Shown here one piece after another: positions 27,323 to 36,708 of a DNA stretch of 64,000 nt. The stretch comes from Streptomyces anulatus. Its GTDB lineage: Bacteria; Actinomycetota; Actinomycetes; Streptomycetales; Streptomycetaceae. The notes beneath the pieces were generated by a model. That model was not told where the DNA came from, did not search any database, and was given only the letters and a program-made list of their open reading frames with translations. The stretch's first letter is position 1. Every line of letters begins with the position of its first letter. Location of the stretch: positions 868,001-932,000 of the forward strand of contig NZ_BMVK01000001.1 in NCBI RefSeq assembly GCF_014650675.1. The letters are read 5' to 3'. The position numbers and the translations under genes were made by a program.

Positions 27323-29197
27323 CTACTTCTTGCCCTTGCTCTCACCTGCGGACTCGTCGGTCGACAGGACGGAGATGAAGGCGTCCTGCGGAACCTCCAC
27401 GTTGCCGACCATCTTCATCCGCTTCTTGCCCTCCTTCTGCTTCTCCAGCAGCTTCCGCTTACGGGAGATGTCACCGCCGTAGCACTTGGCGAGGACGTCC
27501 TTGCGGATGGCGCGGACGGTCTCACGGGCGATGACCCGCGCGCCGATGGCCGCCTGGATCGGCACCTCGAAGTTCTGCCGGGGGATGAGCTTCTGCAGCT
27601 TGGCGACGAGCCGTACGCCGTACGCGTACGCCTTGTCCTTGTGGGTGACCGCGGAGAACGCGTCCACCTTGTCGCCGTGCAGCAGGATGTCGACCTTGAC
27701 GAGCTGGGCCGACTGCTCGCCGGTGGGCTCGTAGTCGAGGGAGGCGTAACCCCGCGTCTTGGACTTCAGCTGGTCGAAGAAGTCGAAGACGATCTCCGCG
27801 AGCGGCAGGGTGTAACGGATCTCGACCCGGTCCTCGGAGAGGTAGTCCATGCCGAGCAGGGTGCCGCGCCGGTTCTGGCACAGCTCCATGATCGCGCCGA
27901 TGAACTCGCTCGGGGCCAGCACCGTGGCGCGGACGACCGGCTCGTGCACCTTGTCGATCTTGCCCTCGGGGAACTCGCTCGGGTTGGTGACGATGTGCTC
28001 GCTGCCGTCCTCCATCTCGACGCGGTAGACCACGTTGGGGGCGGTGGCGATCAGATCGAGGCCGAACTCGCGCTCCAGCCGCTCGCGGACCACGTCCAGG
28101 TGGAGCAGGCCGAGGAAGCCGACGCGGAAGCCGAAGCCGAGCGCGGCGGAGGTCTCCGGCTCGTAGACCAGGGCGGCGTCGTTGAGCTGGAGCTTGTCCA
28201 GTGCCTCGCGCAGGTCCGGGTAGTCCGACCCGTCCAGCGGATACAGACCCGAGAACACCATCGGCTTCGGGTCCTTGTAGCCGCCCAGCGCCTCGGTCGC
28301 CCCGTTCTGCAGGGAGGTGATCGTGTCACCGACCTTGGACTGCCGGACGTCCTTCACCCCGGTGATGATGTAGCCGACCTCGCCCACGCCGATGCCGTCG
28401 GCCGGGGTCATCTCGGGGGACGACACCCCGATCTCCAGCAGCTCGTGGGTGGCGCCGGTCGACATCATCCGGATGCGCTCGCGCTTGTTGAGCTGGCCGT
28501 CGACGACTCGGACGTAGGTGACGACACCTCGGTACGAGTCGTAGACCGAGTCGAAGATCATCGCGCGGGCGGGGGCGTCCGCGACGCCGACCGGGGCCGG
28601 CACGTCCCGCACGACCCGGTCGAGCAGCGCGTCCACGCCGACGCCGGTCTTGGCGGAGACCTTGAGCACGTCCTCGGGCTGGCAGCCGATGAGGTTGGCC
28701 AGCTCCTCGGAGAACTTCTCCGGCTGCGCGGCCGGGAGGTCGATCTTGTTGAGCACCGGGACGATGGTGAGGTCGTTCTCCATCGCGAGATAGAGGTTGG
28801 CCAGCGTCTGGGCCTCGATGCCCTGCGCGGCGTCGACCAGCAGGACCGTGCCCTCACAGGCCGCGAGCGAACGGGAGACCTCGTAGGTGAAGTCCACGTG
28901 GCCCGGGGTGTCGATCATGTTGAGGATGTGGGTGGTGCCCGTGTCCTCACCCGTGTTGGGGGCCCAGGGCAGCCGGACCGCCTGGGACTTGATGGTGATG
29001 CCGCGCTCGCGCTCGATGTCCATCCGGTCGAGGTACTGAGCACGCATCTGCCGCTGGTCGACCACTCCGGTCAGCTGAAGCATCCGGTCGGCGAGGGTCG
29101 ACTTGCCGTGGTCGATGTGCGCGATGATGCAGAAATTGCGGATCAGCGCCGGGTCGGTACGGCTCGGCTCGGGCACGTTGGAAGGAGTCGCGGGCAC
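27323..29197 (-). CDS. lepA: Elongation factor 4 (LepA)
   Basis: A 624-residue ribosome-associated translational GTPase. G1 is AHIDHGKS (26-33), then the switch [10 protein letters not shown] and the NKID specificity motif; EF-G-like domains II, III and V follow and the LepA-specific C-terminus ends with [22 protein letters not shown], the conserved basic segment. LepA back-translocates or helps assemble ribosomes under stress. GTG 29197 (MPATPSN) is the family start. It is divergent from rpsT, a common actinobacterial arrangement. Confidence 0.97.
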   Translation of the reverse strand: MPATPSNVPEPSRTDPALIRNFCIIAHIDHGKSTLADRMLQLTGVVDQRQMRAQYLDRMDIERERGITIKSQAVRLPWAPNTGEDTGTTHILNMIDTPGHVDFTYEVSRSLAACEGTVLLVDAAQGIEAQTLANLYLAMENDLTIVPVLNKIDLPAAQPEKFSEELANLIGCQPEDVLKVSAKTGVGVDALLDRVVRDVPAPVGVADAPARAMIFDSVYDSYRGVVTYVRVVDGQLNKRERIRMMSTGATHELLEIGVSSPEMTPADGIGVGEVGYIITGVKDVRQSKVGDTITSLQNGATEALGGYKDPKPMVFSGLYPLDGSDYPDLREALDKLQLNDAALVYEPETSAALGFGFRVGFLGLLHLDVVRERLEREFGLDLIATAPNVVYRVEMEDGSEHIVTNPSEFPEGKIDKVHEPVVRATVLAPSEFIGAIMELCQNRRGTLLGMDYLSEDRVEIRYTLPLAEIVFDFFDQLKSKTRGYASLDYEPTGEQSAQLVKVDILLHGDKVDAFSAVTHKDKAYAYGVRLVAKLQKLIPRQNFEVPIQAAIGARVIARETVRAIRKDVLAKCYGGDISRKRKLLEKQKEGKKRMKMVGNVEVPQDAFISVLSTDESAGESKGKK

Positions 29198-29412
29198 GCA
29201 GGGTCCTGATTCTTGAGACGCCGAACGCCGTGTCTCGGGTCGATGTCGGGTCGGTCGGATCGATACGTAGGCTCCATCGTCCCACGCCTGCGGGCCAGCG
29301 ACCGGTTTGGGCCGGTCGAAGGGTGACTGCTACCGTGGACAGCTGTGCCTCGTGGCTCTGACGAGCGGCGGGGCTCACCTAGAAGATCCAACGAACCTGA
29401 AAAGGCTCTTTC

Positions 29413-29679
29413 GTGGCGAACATCAAGTCCCAGATCAAGCGGAACAAGACCAACGAGAAGGCGCGCCTGCGCAACAAGGCCGTCAAGTCGTCGCTCAAGA
29501 CCGCGATCCGCAAGGCCCGCGAGGCCGCCGCCGCCGGTGACGTCGAGAAGGCCACCACGGCCGTCCGCGACGCTTCCCGTCAGCTCGACAAGGCTGTCTC
29601 GAAGGGTGTCATCCACAAGAACGCCGCCGCCAACAAGAAGTCGGCGCTGGCGTCCAAGGTTGCCTCCCTGCAGGCCTGA
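29413..29679 (+). CDS. rpsT: 30S ribosomal protein S20
   Basis: An 88-residue, highly basic alpha-helical protein: [21 protein letters not shown] and [20 protein letters not shown] are diagnostic of bS20, which binds the 5' domain of 16S rRNA. GTG start with AAAGG about 8 nt upstream. It is divergent from lepA. The leader from about 29330 could carry autoregulatory structure, but I see no convincing mimic of the rRNA site. Confidence 0.97.
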   Translation: MANIKSQIKRNKTNEKARLRNKAVKSSLKTAIRKAREAAAAGDVEKATTAVRDASRQLDKAVSKGVIHKNAAANKKSALASKVASLQA

Positions 29680-29757
29680 GCTTCTTCCCGAAGCTCACTG
29701 ATGTGACCGCCGGAACGGACCAGACGGGCCCTCTCTCCCGCCCCTGACCGGCACCCC

Positions 29758-29799
29758 GCGCCGCACACCGAACCTGCGTTCGCCACGCGGGTGCGGCGC
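29758..29799 (+). terminator. First hairpin after rpsT
   Basis: GCGCCGCAC (29758-29766) pairs perfectly with GTGCGGCGC (29791-29799) over a 24-nt loop. Confidence 0.5.
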
Positions 29800-29815
29800 A
29801 CCCAGAGTGTGACCC

Positions 29816-29861
29816 GGAAGCCCCGGTCTCCGATCTCCCCAGATCGAGGACCGGGGCTTCC
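29816..29861 (+). terminator. Main rpsT terminator (two-part stem)
   Basis: GGAAGCCCCGGTC (29816-29828) pairs with 29849-29861; inside, CGATCT-CCCC-AGATCG (29831-29846) forms a second stem on the same axis. Confidence 0.85.
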
Positions 29862-29894
29862 GCGCGTCCGGACATCCGGCCGGTCCGGGGGCGC

Positions 29895-29942
29895 TTCCAG
29901 CCCGTCCGCAGGCAGTTCCAGCCCGTCCGGCGTTTGAGGACG
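29895..29942. repeat. Dispersed Streptomyces intergenic repeat, one full and one partial copy
   Basis: TTCCAGCCCGTCCG occurs at 29895-29908 and again at 29916-29929, where it continues as GCGTTTGAGGACGG. The extended form GCCCGTCCGGCGTTTGAGGA is, from memory, a very common intergenic motif in Streptomyces genomes. Function is not established. Confidence 0.6.
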
Positions 29943-30017
29943 GAACCGGTCACCACAGGACCCCGCGCCCGGCGACGAACCCGGGACCACCGGGCCCGGA
30001 CCCGAGCAGGGGCCCGC

Positions 30018-31004
30018 CTACCGACCCGCCCGCGCGGCCCGCGCGACAACGACGACGGCCTTCTCCAAGGCGTACTCGGGATCGTCCCCCCCGCCCTTCA
30101 CCCCCGCGTCCGCCGCCGCCACCGCCCGCAGGGCCACCGCGACCCCGTCCGGCGTCCAGCCCCGCATCTGCTGGCGCACCCGGTCGATCTTCCACGGCGG
30201 CATGCCCAGCTCCCGGGCCAGATCGGCCGGCCGGCCCCCCCGGGCCGAGGACAGCTTCCCGATGGCCCGCACCCCCTGCGCCAGCGCACTGGTGATCAGG
30301 ACGGGCGGGACCCCGGTCGACAACGACCACCGCAGCGCCTCCAGCGCCTCCGCCGCGCGCCCCTCGACCGCCCGGTCGGCGACGGTGAAGGACGAGGCTT
30401 CCGCCCGCCCGGTGTAATAGCGCCCGACGACCGCCTCGTCGATCGTGCCCTCGACGTCCGCGATCAGCTGGGACACCGCACTCGCCAGCTCCCGCAGATC
30501 GCTGCCGATGGAGTCGACCAACGCCTGACAGGCCTCCGGCGTCGCGGAGCGCCCGTGCGCCCGGAACTCCGACCGTACGAAGGAGAGCCGCTCGGCGGGC
30601 TTGGTGGTCTTCGGGCAGGCGACCTCCCGCGCCCCGGCCTTGCGCGCCGCGTCCAGCAGCCCCTTGCCCTTGGCGCCGCCCGCGTGCAGCAGGACGAGAG
30701 TGATCTCCTCGACCGGCGCGCCGAGATACGCCTTGACGTCCTTGATCGTGTCGGCCGAGAGGTCCTGCGCGTTGCGCACGATCACGACCTTGCGCTCGGC
30801 GAAGAGCGAGGGGCTGGTGAGCTCGGCGAGCGTGCCGGGCTGCAACTGGTCGGACGCCAGATCACGTACGTCCGTGTCGGCGTCGGCAGCACGGGCGGCC
30901 GCCACCACCTGCTGCACCGCACGGTCCAGGAGGAGGTCCTCCTGGCCCACGGCGAGGGTGAGGGGCGCGAGCGGATCGTCGGTGGAATTCTTCCTGGTGG
31001 CCAT
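30018..31004 (-). CDS. holA: DNA polymerase III subunit delta (HolA)
   Basis: A 328-residue clamp-loader delta subunit. PLTLAVGQEDLLLDRAVQQVV at the N-terminus, then LAELTSPSLFAERKVVIVRNAQDL and the SIGSDLRELASAVSQLIAD helix, match HolA; it opens the beta clamp within the DnaX complex. The N-terminal region lacks a functional P-loop, as expected for delta. ATG 31004 (MATRKNS) chosen by homology. The gene converges on rpsT and is monocistronic. Confidence 0.92.
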   Translation of the reverse strand: MATRKNSTDDPLAPLTLAVGQEDLLLDRAVQQVVAAARAADADTDVRDLASDQLQPGTLAELTSPSLFAERKVVIVRNAQDLSADTIKDVKAYLGAPVEEITLVLLHAGGAKGKGLLDAARKAGAREVACPKTTKPAERLSFVRSEFRAHGRSATPEACQALVDSIGSDLRELASAVSQLIADVEGTIDEAVVGRYYTGRAEASSFTVADRAVEGRAAEALEALRWSLSTGVPPVLITSALAQGVRAIGKLSSARGGRPADLARELGMPPWKIDRVRQQMRGWTPDGVAVALRAVAAADAGVKGGGDDPEYALEKAVVVVARAARAGR

Positions 31005-31071
31005 CGCGATCCAGCATCCCACGCCCCACTGACAGCCCGGACAGCCCCGAAGGCCCGGCCCGCCCCGCCCC

Positions 31072-31120
31072 GGGGTACGGGGCACGGGGTACGGGGCACG
31101 GGGTACGGGGCACGGGGCAC
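31072..31120. repeat. Seven tandem heptamers GGGG(T/C)AC
   Basis: Seven head-to-tail copies: GGGGTAC and GGGGCAC alternate three times, then one extra GGGGCAC. They lie between the divergent holA and the small gene at 31147, where both promoters must sit. Confidence 0.85.
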
Positions 31121-31146
31121 GGATGCCCGTACCGGAGAATGACCGG

Positions 31147-31392
31147 GTGAGCGATGTGAGACATGTACTGGTGCTGCCCGACCGCGACGCCGCGGAGGAG
31201 GTGGCCGGGGAGCTGGCGGACCGCTTCGGGGTCGCCGAGGAGCCCCAGCTCGTACGGGACGCGCTGGCCGGCGAGGACGACGCCGAGGACGCCCAGTGGC
31301 TGGTGGTCGTGGAGGACGCGGCCGGGCGCCTGGACCCGGCCGCGCTCGACGCGTTCGCGGAGGAGTACGAGGGCTGGCTGGAGAAGCCGTAA
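31147..31392 (+). CDS. Small acidic conserved hypothetical protein
   Basis: An 81-residue acidic protein (VSDVRHVLVLPDRDAAEEVA, then DAQWLVVVEDAAGRLDP, ending EEYEGWLEKP). The alternating beta-alpha pattern suggests a small ferredoxin-like fold. I do not recognise a function. GTG 31147 has GGAG upstream; ATG 31123 would overlap the heptamer repeat and lacks a ribosome site. Confidence 0.6.
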   Translation: MSDVRHVLVLPDRDAAEEVAGELADRFGVAEEPQLVRDALAGEDDAEDAQWLVVVEDAAGRLDPAALDAFAEEYEGWLEKP

Positions 31393-31457
31393 CGCCCGGC
31401 CGGCCCGGCCCTCGGGACGGCCGGGGCGGCTGAATCCGTAGGTGCGATCCGGGCGGC

Positions 31458-32339
31458 TCAGCCCTTGGGAACGATCTGGATGTCCAGGTCGATGACGATG
31501 CTCGGACCGACCACCGCGATCCCGCGCGCCAGCATGGTCTGCCAGGTGAGGGTGAAGTCCTCGCGGTGCAGTTCGGTGGTGGCCCGGCAGGCGGCGCGCG
31601 TCTCGCCCTCCAGGCCGTTGCCGATACCGAGGTACTGGGTGTCCAGCGTCACGGTACGGCTGACACCGTGCAGAGTCAGCGCACCGGTGACACCCCACCT
31701 GCTGCCGCCCCGGTGGACGAAGCGCTCGCTGTAGAACTCCAGCGTCGGATACCGGCCGACGTCGAGGAAGTCGCTGGAGCGCAGGTGATCGTCGCGCATC
31801 TGCACATTGGTGTCGATCGAGGCCGCGTCGATGATCACGTGCATGGCGGAGTCCTCCATGCGGTCGGCGATCCGGACCGCCCCGGCGAAGGTGTTGAACC
31901 TGCCGTGGATGCGGGCCATCCCGATGTGCCGGGCGGTGAAGCCGATCTGCGAGTGGTTCGGCTCGATGTCCCAGTCACCGGGGTCGGGCAGCTGCGGGGG
32001 CTGCGCCACCTGGAGGGTCACATCGCCCAGGGTGGCGTGCGCCCCTTCGGTCACCGTCACCGCCCCGTGGAACGGGGTGAAGCCCTCGGCCGTGATCGCC
32101 AGCCGGTAGTCGCCGGCCGGGACCGTGGCGAGAACACTGCCGAAGGGGTCCGTCTCGCCGCCTGCCACCTTGCGGCCCGCACTGTCGGTCACGACGAACT
32201 CGGCCGGCTGAACCGGTTCGTTGACCGGGTCCAGCACCCGGCAGTTGAGCACGCCCGCGGTACGGGGCACCTGGAATCCGGCGAGGGCCCCGGCGCGCCC
32301 ACCCGCCTGGCCTCTGTTTCCCAGCCAACGGCCGAACAT
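31458..32339 (-). CDS. YceI-family protein with N-terminal transthyretin-like domain
   Basis: A 293-residue protein. Residues ~30-105 form a carboxypeptidase-regulatory/prealbumin-like beta sandwich (VLNCRVLDPVNEPVQPAEFVV, YRLAITAEGFTPFHGAVTV). Residues ~125-290 are a YceI lipocalin-like barrel (WDIEPNHSQIGFTARH, VHGRF-type loop, YPTLEFYSERF, LTLHGVSRTV), a fold that binds polyisoprenoids. ATG 32339 (MFGRWLGN). No signal peptide is visible, so it is probably cytoplasmic. This two-domain form is common in actinomycetes. Confidence 0.88.
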   Translation of the reverse strand: MFGRWLGNRGQAGGRAGALAGFQVPRTAGVLNCRVLDPVNEPVQPAEFVVTDSAGRKVAGGETDPFGSVLATVPAGDYRLAITAEGFTPFHGAVTVTEGAHATLGDVTLQVAQPPQLPDPGDWDIEPNHSQIGFTARHIGMARIHGRFNTFAGAVRIADRMEDSAMHVIIDAASIDTNVQMRDDHLRSSDFLDVGRYPTLEFYSERFVHRGGSRWGVTGALTLHGVSRTVTLDTQYLGIGNGLEGETRAACRATTELHREDFTLTWQTMLARGIAVVGPSIVIDLDIQIVPKG

Positions 32340-32634
32340 CTCTACGTACCCCCAGGGGCGCTCCGCACTTCGGGCCCTGACAGGTGGACGTCTTTGTCGG
32401 ATCAGCGGCCCGCCGACGAGCATGCATTCGATCACTATTGCGGCGTTCGAGGCAAACCGAGAACCTCGGAGGGTCTTGTACGGAACTGCTACAAGGTGTA
32501 ATGGGGTGTACGGACGTATGACGAGGTGCGACGGACTGCGACGAGCTGTGCGCAGGTGTTACCGAAGGCCCGAATTACGAACTACGAACTACGAATTCCG
32601 CGCGTGCGGATCATCCGTCCGCGGCGTTCGCGCG
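32340..32634. other. Intergenic region upstream of the YceI gene
   Basis: 295 nt without a gene. It is markedly less GC-rich than its flanks at 32430-32600 and contains a triple TACGAAC/TACGAAC/TACGAAT run at 32576-32596 and two GGTGTTA/GGTGTAA-like words. It must hold the YceI promoter; no clear -35/-10 pair can be assigned. Confidence 0.5.
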
Positions 32635-33519
32635 TCACCGCCCGGCGTCGCGCCCCGGCACGGCGACCGCCGCCCGAAGCTCGGGCACCCGGGAGAGCCG
32701 CACCCCGAAGTGATCCCGGTAGGCGGCGAGCACCTCCTCGTCCGTGACCAGTTCCGTACGGTGCTGCTCCCCGCCGACCGTGGTGACCAGGGTCCGTCCG
32801 CTCAGCGTCACCCGCCCGGTCTCCGTGAACCGGGAGCACACCAGGGACCGGGTGAAGTGCGAGTCCGGCGAGGTGCGGTGGTACCAGGCCCCGCCCAGGA
32901 ACTCCGGCAGCGTCCGCAGCCTCAGGTCGAGCCGGAACTGCCGTGAGCCGCCACGCAGCAGGTCCAGGTCCCCCTGCGGCGCCTCGCGGAGCCGGAACAC
33001 CCCCCGGGGGTCCTCCTGTTCCGTCCGGTCGTCGAGCGCCAGCGGCCACAGCGCGTTGTCGCCGAACCCGACGTCCGCCAGCCACGGCCCCGTTCCGTCC
33101 TCGGTCTCCACCCGCAGCGCCATGTGGTCGTACGGAATGCCCAGACGGCCGCCGTCGCCGAAGACCCGGGCCTGGAGCAGGGTCACACGGAAGCCGAGAG
33201 CGCGCAGCAACGCCCCGAACGCGCCGTTCAGTTCGTAGCAGAAGCCGCCTCGACCGCCGGTCACCTTGGCCATGAGCGCCCGTTCCTCCAGCACGATGTC
33301 CTCGCCCAGATGAACCGAGAGGTTCTCGAAGGGAACGGCGAGCAGATGCCGGTGCTGCAGGTCGCGCAGCGCATCGATGTCGGCCCGCACCGGACGGTCC
33401 GCGCCGATCCGGGCGAGATAGGCGTCGACAGCGGCGGCGGTGACGCCGTCGTCGCCGTTGTCGCCGTTGTCGGGTCCCGGGACGGAGGCGCCGGACGTCG
33501 TGGGTGTCTGCGAGGTCAT
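32635..33519 (-). CDS. Arylamine N-acetyltransferase
   Basis: A 294-residue NAT-family acetyl-CoA-dependent transferase. The catalytic triad is complete: Cys94 (GRGGFCYELN), His132 (YDHMAL) and Asp149 (LADVGFGD). The N-terminus has a ~25-residue Asn/Gly/Asp-rich extension before AYLARIG. It acetylates aromatic amines or hydrazines, or forms amide bonds in secondary metabolism in some actinomycetes. ATG 33519 (MTSQTP). It stands alone on the minus strand. Confidence 0.92.
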   Translation of the reverse strand: MTSQTPTTSGASVPGPDNGDNGDDGVTAAAVDAYLARIGADRPVRADIDALRDLQHRHLLAVPFENLSVHLGEDIVLEERALMAKVTGGRGGFCYELNGAFGALLRALGFRVTLLQARVFGDGGRLGIPYDHMALRVETEDGTGPWLADVGFGDNALWPLALDDRTEQEDPRGVFRLREAPQGDLDLLRGGSRQFRLDLRLRTLPEFLGGAWYHRTSPDSHFTRSLVCSRFTETGRVTLSGRTLVTTVGGEQHRTELVTDEEVLAAYRDHFGVRLSRVPELRAAVAVPGRDAGR

Positions 33520-33627
33520 GGGACCAGTCTGCGCCCGCCCCCGCCCCGAGGACCACAGGTCCCACGACTGGTCCTAGGACTCCTGGCCGAGGACCCTTGC
33601 CCGAGGCGTGGCACGGTGATCGCGGTC

Positions 33628-33633
33628 TAGCGT
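33628..33633 (+). promoter_or_regulatory. -10 box TAGCGT, leaderless flavoprotein gene
   Basis: TAGCGT ends 7 nt before ATG 33641 with no ribosome site. Confidence 0.55.
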
Positions 33634-33640
33634 GGCGGGC

Positions 33641-34099
33641 ATGACCGCATACGATCCCGCGCGCAGCCGGGAGCAGCGCAAGCAGGACACCCTTCACCGT
33701 CTGCGTCAGGACGACGACGCGTGGGTGGCGACCGCCTCCCCGGACGGCGTTCCCACCCTGGTGCCGCTGTCGTTCCTCTGGGAAGAGGACACGGGCACCC
33801 TGGTCATGGCCACCCGGCGGACCAATCCCACCGCGGTCAACGTGACTCCCGACGGCCCGATCCGCGTCACCCTCGGCCCCACCCGCGATGTGGTGCTGAT
33901 CGAGGGCGAGTCGAGGGTCCTGGAGGGAGCCGACCTTCCCCCCGCGACGCGGGAGGCCTTCGTCGCGAAGCTCCGGTGGAACCCGCGTATCCCCGTCTGG
34001 GTGTTTCTGCACATCACCCCCCACACCGTGCGCGCCTGGCGCGAGGTGAACGAACTCGCCGACCGCGATCTGATGCTCTCCGGTACGTGGCTGGTCTGA
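33641..34099 (+). CDS. PPOX-class (split-barrel) flavin/F420-dependent protein
   Basis: A 152-residue protein: DDAWVATASPDGVPTLVPLSFLWEE, TLVMATRRTNPTAVN and GPIRVTLGPTRDVVLIEGES follow the pyridoxamine-phosphate-oxidase-like split beta-barrel. Such small proteins bind FMN or F420; which one cannot be told. ATG 33641 is preferred to GTG 33632. It ends 11 nt from the convergent comEC stop. Confidence 0.85.
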   Translation: MTAYDPARSREQRKQDTLHRLRQDDDAWVATASPDGVPTLVPLSFLWEEDTGTLVMATRRTNPTAVNVTPDGPIRVTLGPTRDVVLIEGESRVLEGADLPPATREAFVAKLRWNPRIPVWVFLHITPHTVRAWREVNELADRDLMLSGTWLV

Positions 34100-34110
34100 G
34101 CCGAGCGATG

Positions 34111-36708
34111 TCATGACCGGCCCACCGCCCGCAGCTCCTTCCCCGTGCCCGTCACCGCGATCGGGCCGTCGGTGTCGGTGCGCAGGACCCGGGCCCCGGC
34201 CGCCCTGAGGGCGCCCACCGTGCGGGCCGAGGGGTGACCGTACGGGTTGTCCGCGCCGCAGGAGATGAGCGCCAGCCTCGGCCGCACACTGTGGAGCAGC
34301 CCGGCATCCTGGAACGCCGAGCCGTGGTGGGCCACCTTGAGGACGTCCACCGGGCCCGAAGCCTCCCGGCCTCGCAGCAACTCCCGCTGGGCCAGGGGTT
34401 CCAGGTCGCCGAGGAGCAGCAGCGTCAGCCCGCCGGCCGCCCGTACGCGCAGGGTGACGCTGGAGTCGTTCGGCTCCCGCACCGTCGCCCCCGCTCCCCC
34501 GGGCCCCGGGCGCGGCCAGAGGACCCGCCAGTCGACCGGGCCCGCCCGGCGGTGCTCGCCGGCCACGGCCCGCAGCGTCGGGACCCGCGCCGCGGCCGCG
34601 GTCCGCCGTACGAACGCGGCCTGTTCGGGCGGCTCTTCGAGGCTCGTCGTCTGGATCGCGCCCACCGCCCTGCCCCGGAGCACGCCCGGCAGGCCTCGCA
34701 CATGGTCGGCGTGGAAGTGGGTGAGGACCACGAGCGGGACCCGGGTCACCGCGAGGTCGCGCAGGCACCGGTCGACCGCACGGGGGTCGGGTCCGGCGTC
34801 GACGACCACGCCCGCGCCCTCCCCCGCCATGAGCACCATCGCATCGCCCTGACCCACGTCGCAGAGCGCGAACGCCCAGCCGGGCGGCGGCCATCCGGTC
34901 ATGATCCGGGTCAGCGGAACCGGCCTCAGCACCGCCAGCACGAGAAGCAGCCCGGCGGCCGCGCAGATCCAGGGACGACGGGCCAGCCTCGGCGCTAGGA
35001 GCACGGCCGACACCGTGAGGCCGGCGAGCAGCGCCGCGCCGGACCACCCTCCGGGCCACTGCGCCTCCGCCCCGGGAAGGTCCGCCCCCGTGCGGGCGAC
35101 CGTGGCGATCCACCCGACCGGCCAACTCGCGATCCCGGCCAGCAGTTCGGCCACTGGCGGGGCGACCGGGGCGACGGCGAGGGCCGCGAACCCGAGCACC
35201 GTCGCCGGCGCCACCGCGAACTCCGCCAGCAGGTTGCAGGGGACCGCCACCAGGCTGACCCGCGAGGCCAGGACCACCACGACGGGTGCGCACACGGCCT
35301 GCGCGGCCGCCGCCGCTGCCAGTACCTCGGCGAGCCTGCCCGGTACCCGCCGCGCCCGCAGGGCGACGCTCCAGCGTGGCGCGAGGGTCAGCAGCGCACC
35401 GGTGGCCAGCACCGACAGCAGGAAACCGTAGCTCCGGGCGAGCCAGGGATCGTAGAGAACCAGGAGAACGACAGCCGCCGCCAGCGCGGGAATCAGGGAC
35501 CTCCGGCGGCCCGTTCCGATCGCGAGGAGCGTGATGAGACCGCAGGCTGCCGCGCGGAGCACGCTCGGTTCCGGACGGCACACGACGATGAAGGCGAGGG
35601 TCAGCACACCGCCGATCAGCGCGGTCCCTCGTAGCGAGAGTCCCAACAGGGGTGCCAGACCGCGCCGTTCGGCGCTCAGCGCCGACCCCGGCGGCCCGAC
35701 GAGGAGGAAGAGCAGAATCGAGAGATTGGCTCCGGACACGCTCAGAAGATGTGTCAGATCAGTCGCCTTGAACGCGTCGTGGAGGTCGGATGGGACCCTG
35801 GAGGTGTCTCCGACCACCAGTCCCGGCAACAGCGCACGCGCATCCGCGTCCACATCGTCGGTCGCCTCCCGCAACCCGGCGCGCAGTTCCCCGGCCGCGC
35901 GCTGGATCCATGTCGGCGGCCCGGTGATCCGGGGTGCCCCCTCGTCGTCCACGCGCAGGACCGCCGCCAGGCGTTCGCCCTCGTGCGCGGGGGGCGAGAG
36001 CCGGCCGCCGAGCCGGAGCCGGGTGGACGGCAGCAGCTTCTGCCAGTCCGCCCGGTGGTCGCCCGCCGCGACCATGAGCAGCACCGGTGTCCGGACCCGG
36101 GTGCCCGTGCCGTTCGGCGTCCTCACCTCCATGACCTCCGCGTCGATCAGGAGCAGGGCCGGGGCGCTGTGGTTCCCCCGTACCGCCGGGCGGGTCGTCC
36201 GGGGATCCGAGGTCACCCGTACGTCGGCGTCGATCCGCGCGTACTCCTCTGCCAGCCCGGGGACGGGACCGCGCCGCACATCGGCCCCGTGGAGTCCGGC
36301 CACGGCCGCGCCCGCCGCCGCGCACAACAGGACCGCGCCCCCGGCGACGACCCTGGACCGTCCGGCGGACCTCCCCTCCCGAGAGGCGCGCGACGCCGCC
36401 ACCAGCAGAACGACCGCCGGAACCAGACAGGCGACGGCCACGGCGGCCACCCATCTCCCCGGCAGACCCAGCGTCGAAGCGGCGGCTGTCCAGACCGCCA
36501 GGGCCGGCGGCACGAGCCGCAGATCCGTGGGCCCCTCCCGTCGCGAGCCGGCCCCACCCGCATCACGCGGCGTACCCGACGCACCCGAACCACTCGGCGT
36601 TTCCGGAGCACGCGATGCACGCGCCGAACCGCTCGCACCGTCGCCCACGCTTCCGGGGACGTTCCTGTCCGCGCCCCGGGAGTCGAACCGGGCCTCCCGG
36701 CCGCTCAT
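34111..36708 (-). CDS. comEC: ComEC/Rec2-family competence membrane protein
   Basis: An 865-residue protein: a low-complexity N-terminal ~65 residues, TM pair, an OB-like DUF4131 region, the multi-helix Competence domain (HLLSVSGANLSILLFLLVG) and a C-terminal metallo-beta-lactamase nuclease domain with THFHADHVRG and VLKVAHHGS. In competent bacteria it conducts ssDNA across the membrane. ATG 36708 overlaps the comEA stop as ATGA. Streptomyces are not known to be naturally competent, so the true role is open. Confidence 0.93.
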   Translation of the reverse strand: MSGREARFDSRGADRNVPGSVGDGASGSARASRAPETPSGSGASGTPRDAGGAGSRREGPTDLRLVPPALAVWTAAASTLGLPGRWVAAVAVACLVPAVVLLVAASRASREGRSAGRSRVVAGGAVLLCAAAGAAVAGLHGADVRRGPVPGLAEEYARIDADVRVTSDPRTTRPAVRGNHSAPALLLIDAEVMEVRTPNGTGTRVRTPVLLMVAAGDHRADWQKLLPSTRLRLGGRLSPPAHEGERLAAVLRVDDEGAPRITGPPTWIQRAAGELRAGLREATDDVDADARALLPGLVVGDTSRVPSDLHDAFKATDLTHLLSVSGANLSILLFLLVGPPGSALSAERRGLAPLLGLSLRGTALIGGVLTLAFIVVCRPEPSVLRAAACGLITLLAIGTGRRRSLIPALAAAVVLLVLYDPWLARSYGFLLSVLATGALLTLAPRWSVALRARRVPGRLAEVLAAAAAAQAVCAPVVVVLASRVSLVAVPCNLLAEFAVAPATVLGFAALAVAPVAPPVAELLAGIASWPVGWIATVARTGADLPGAEAQWPGGWSGAALLAGLTVSAVLLAPRLARRPWICAAAGLLLVLAVLRPVPLTRIMTGWPPPGWAFALCDVGQGDAMVLMAGEGAGVVVDAGPDPRAVDRCLRDLAVTRVPLVVLTHFHADHVRGLPGVLRGRAVGAIQTTSLEEPPEQAAFVRRTAAAARVPTLRAVAGEHRRAGPVDWRVLWPRPGPGGAGATVREPNDSSVTLRVRAAGGLTLLLLGDLEPLAQRELLRGREASGPVDVLKVAHHGSAFQDAGLLHSVRPRLALISCGADNPYGHPSARTVGALRAAGARVLRTDTDGPIAVTGTGKELRAVGRS

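Larger units (their letters stand above)
29680..30017. other. Intergenic region after rpsT
   Basis: 338 nt with no gene. It holds two hairpins (29758-29799 and 29816-29861) that would end rpsT transcription, and a pair of Streptomyces-type dispersed repeat fragments at 29895-29942. It ends at the convergent holA stop. Confidence 0.7.

Noticed and set aside
27160-27345. 61-codon frame over the lepA terminator
   Set aside because: Lies on hairpin and promoter sequence with no ribosome site.
29307-29540. 77-codon frame overlapping the start of rpsT
   Set aside because: Different frame in the rpsT promoter and 5' part; no homology and explained by S20 coding sequence.
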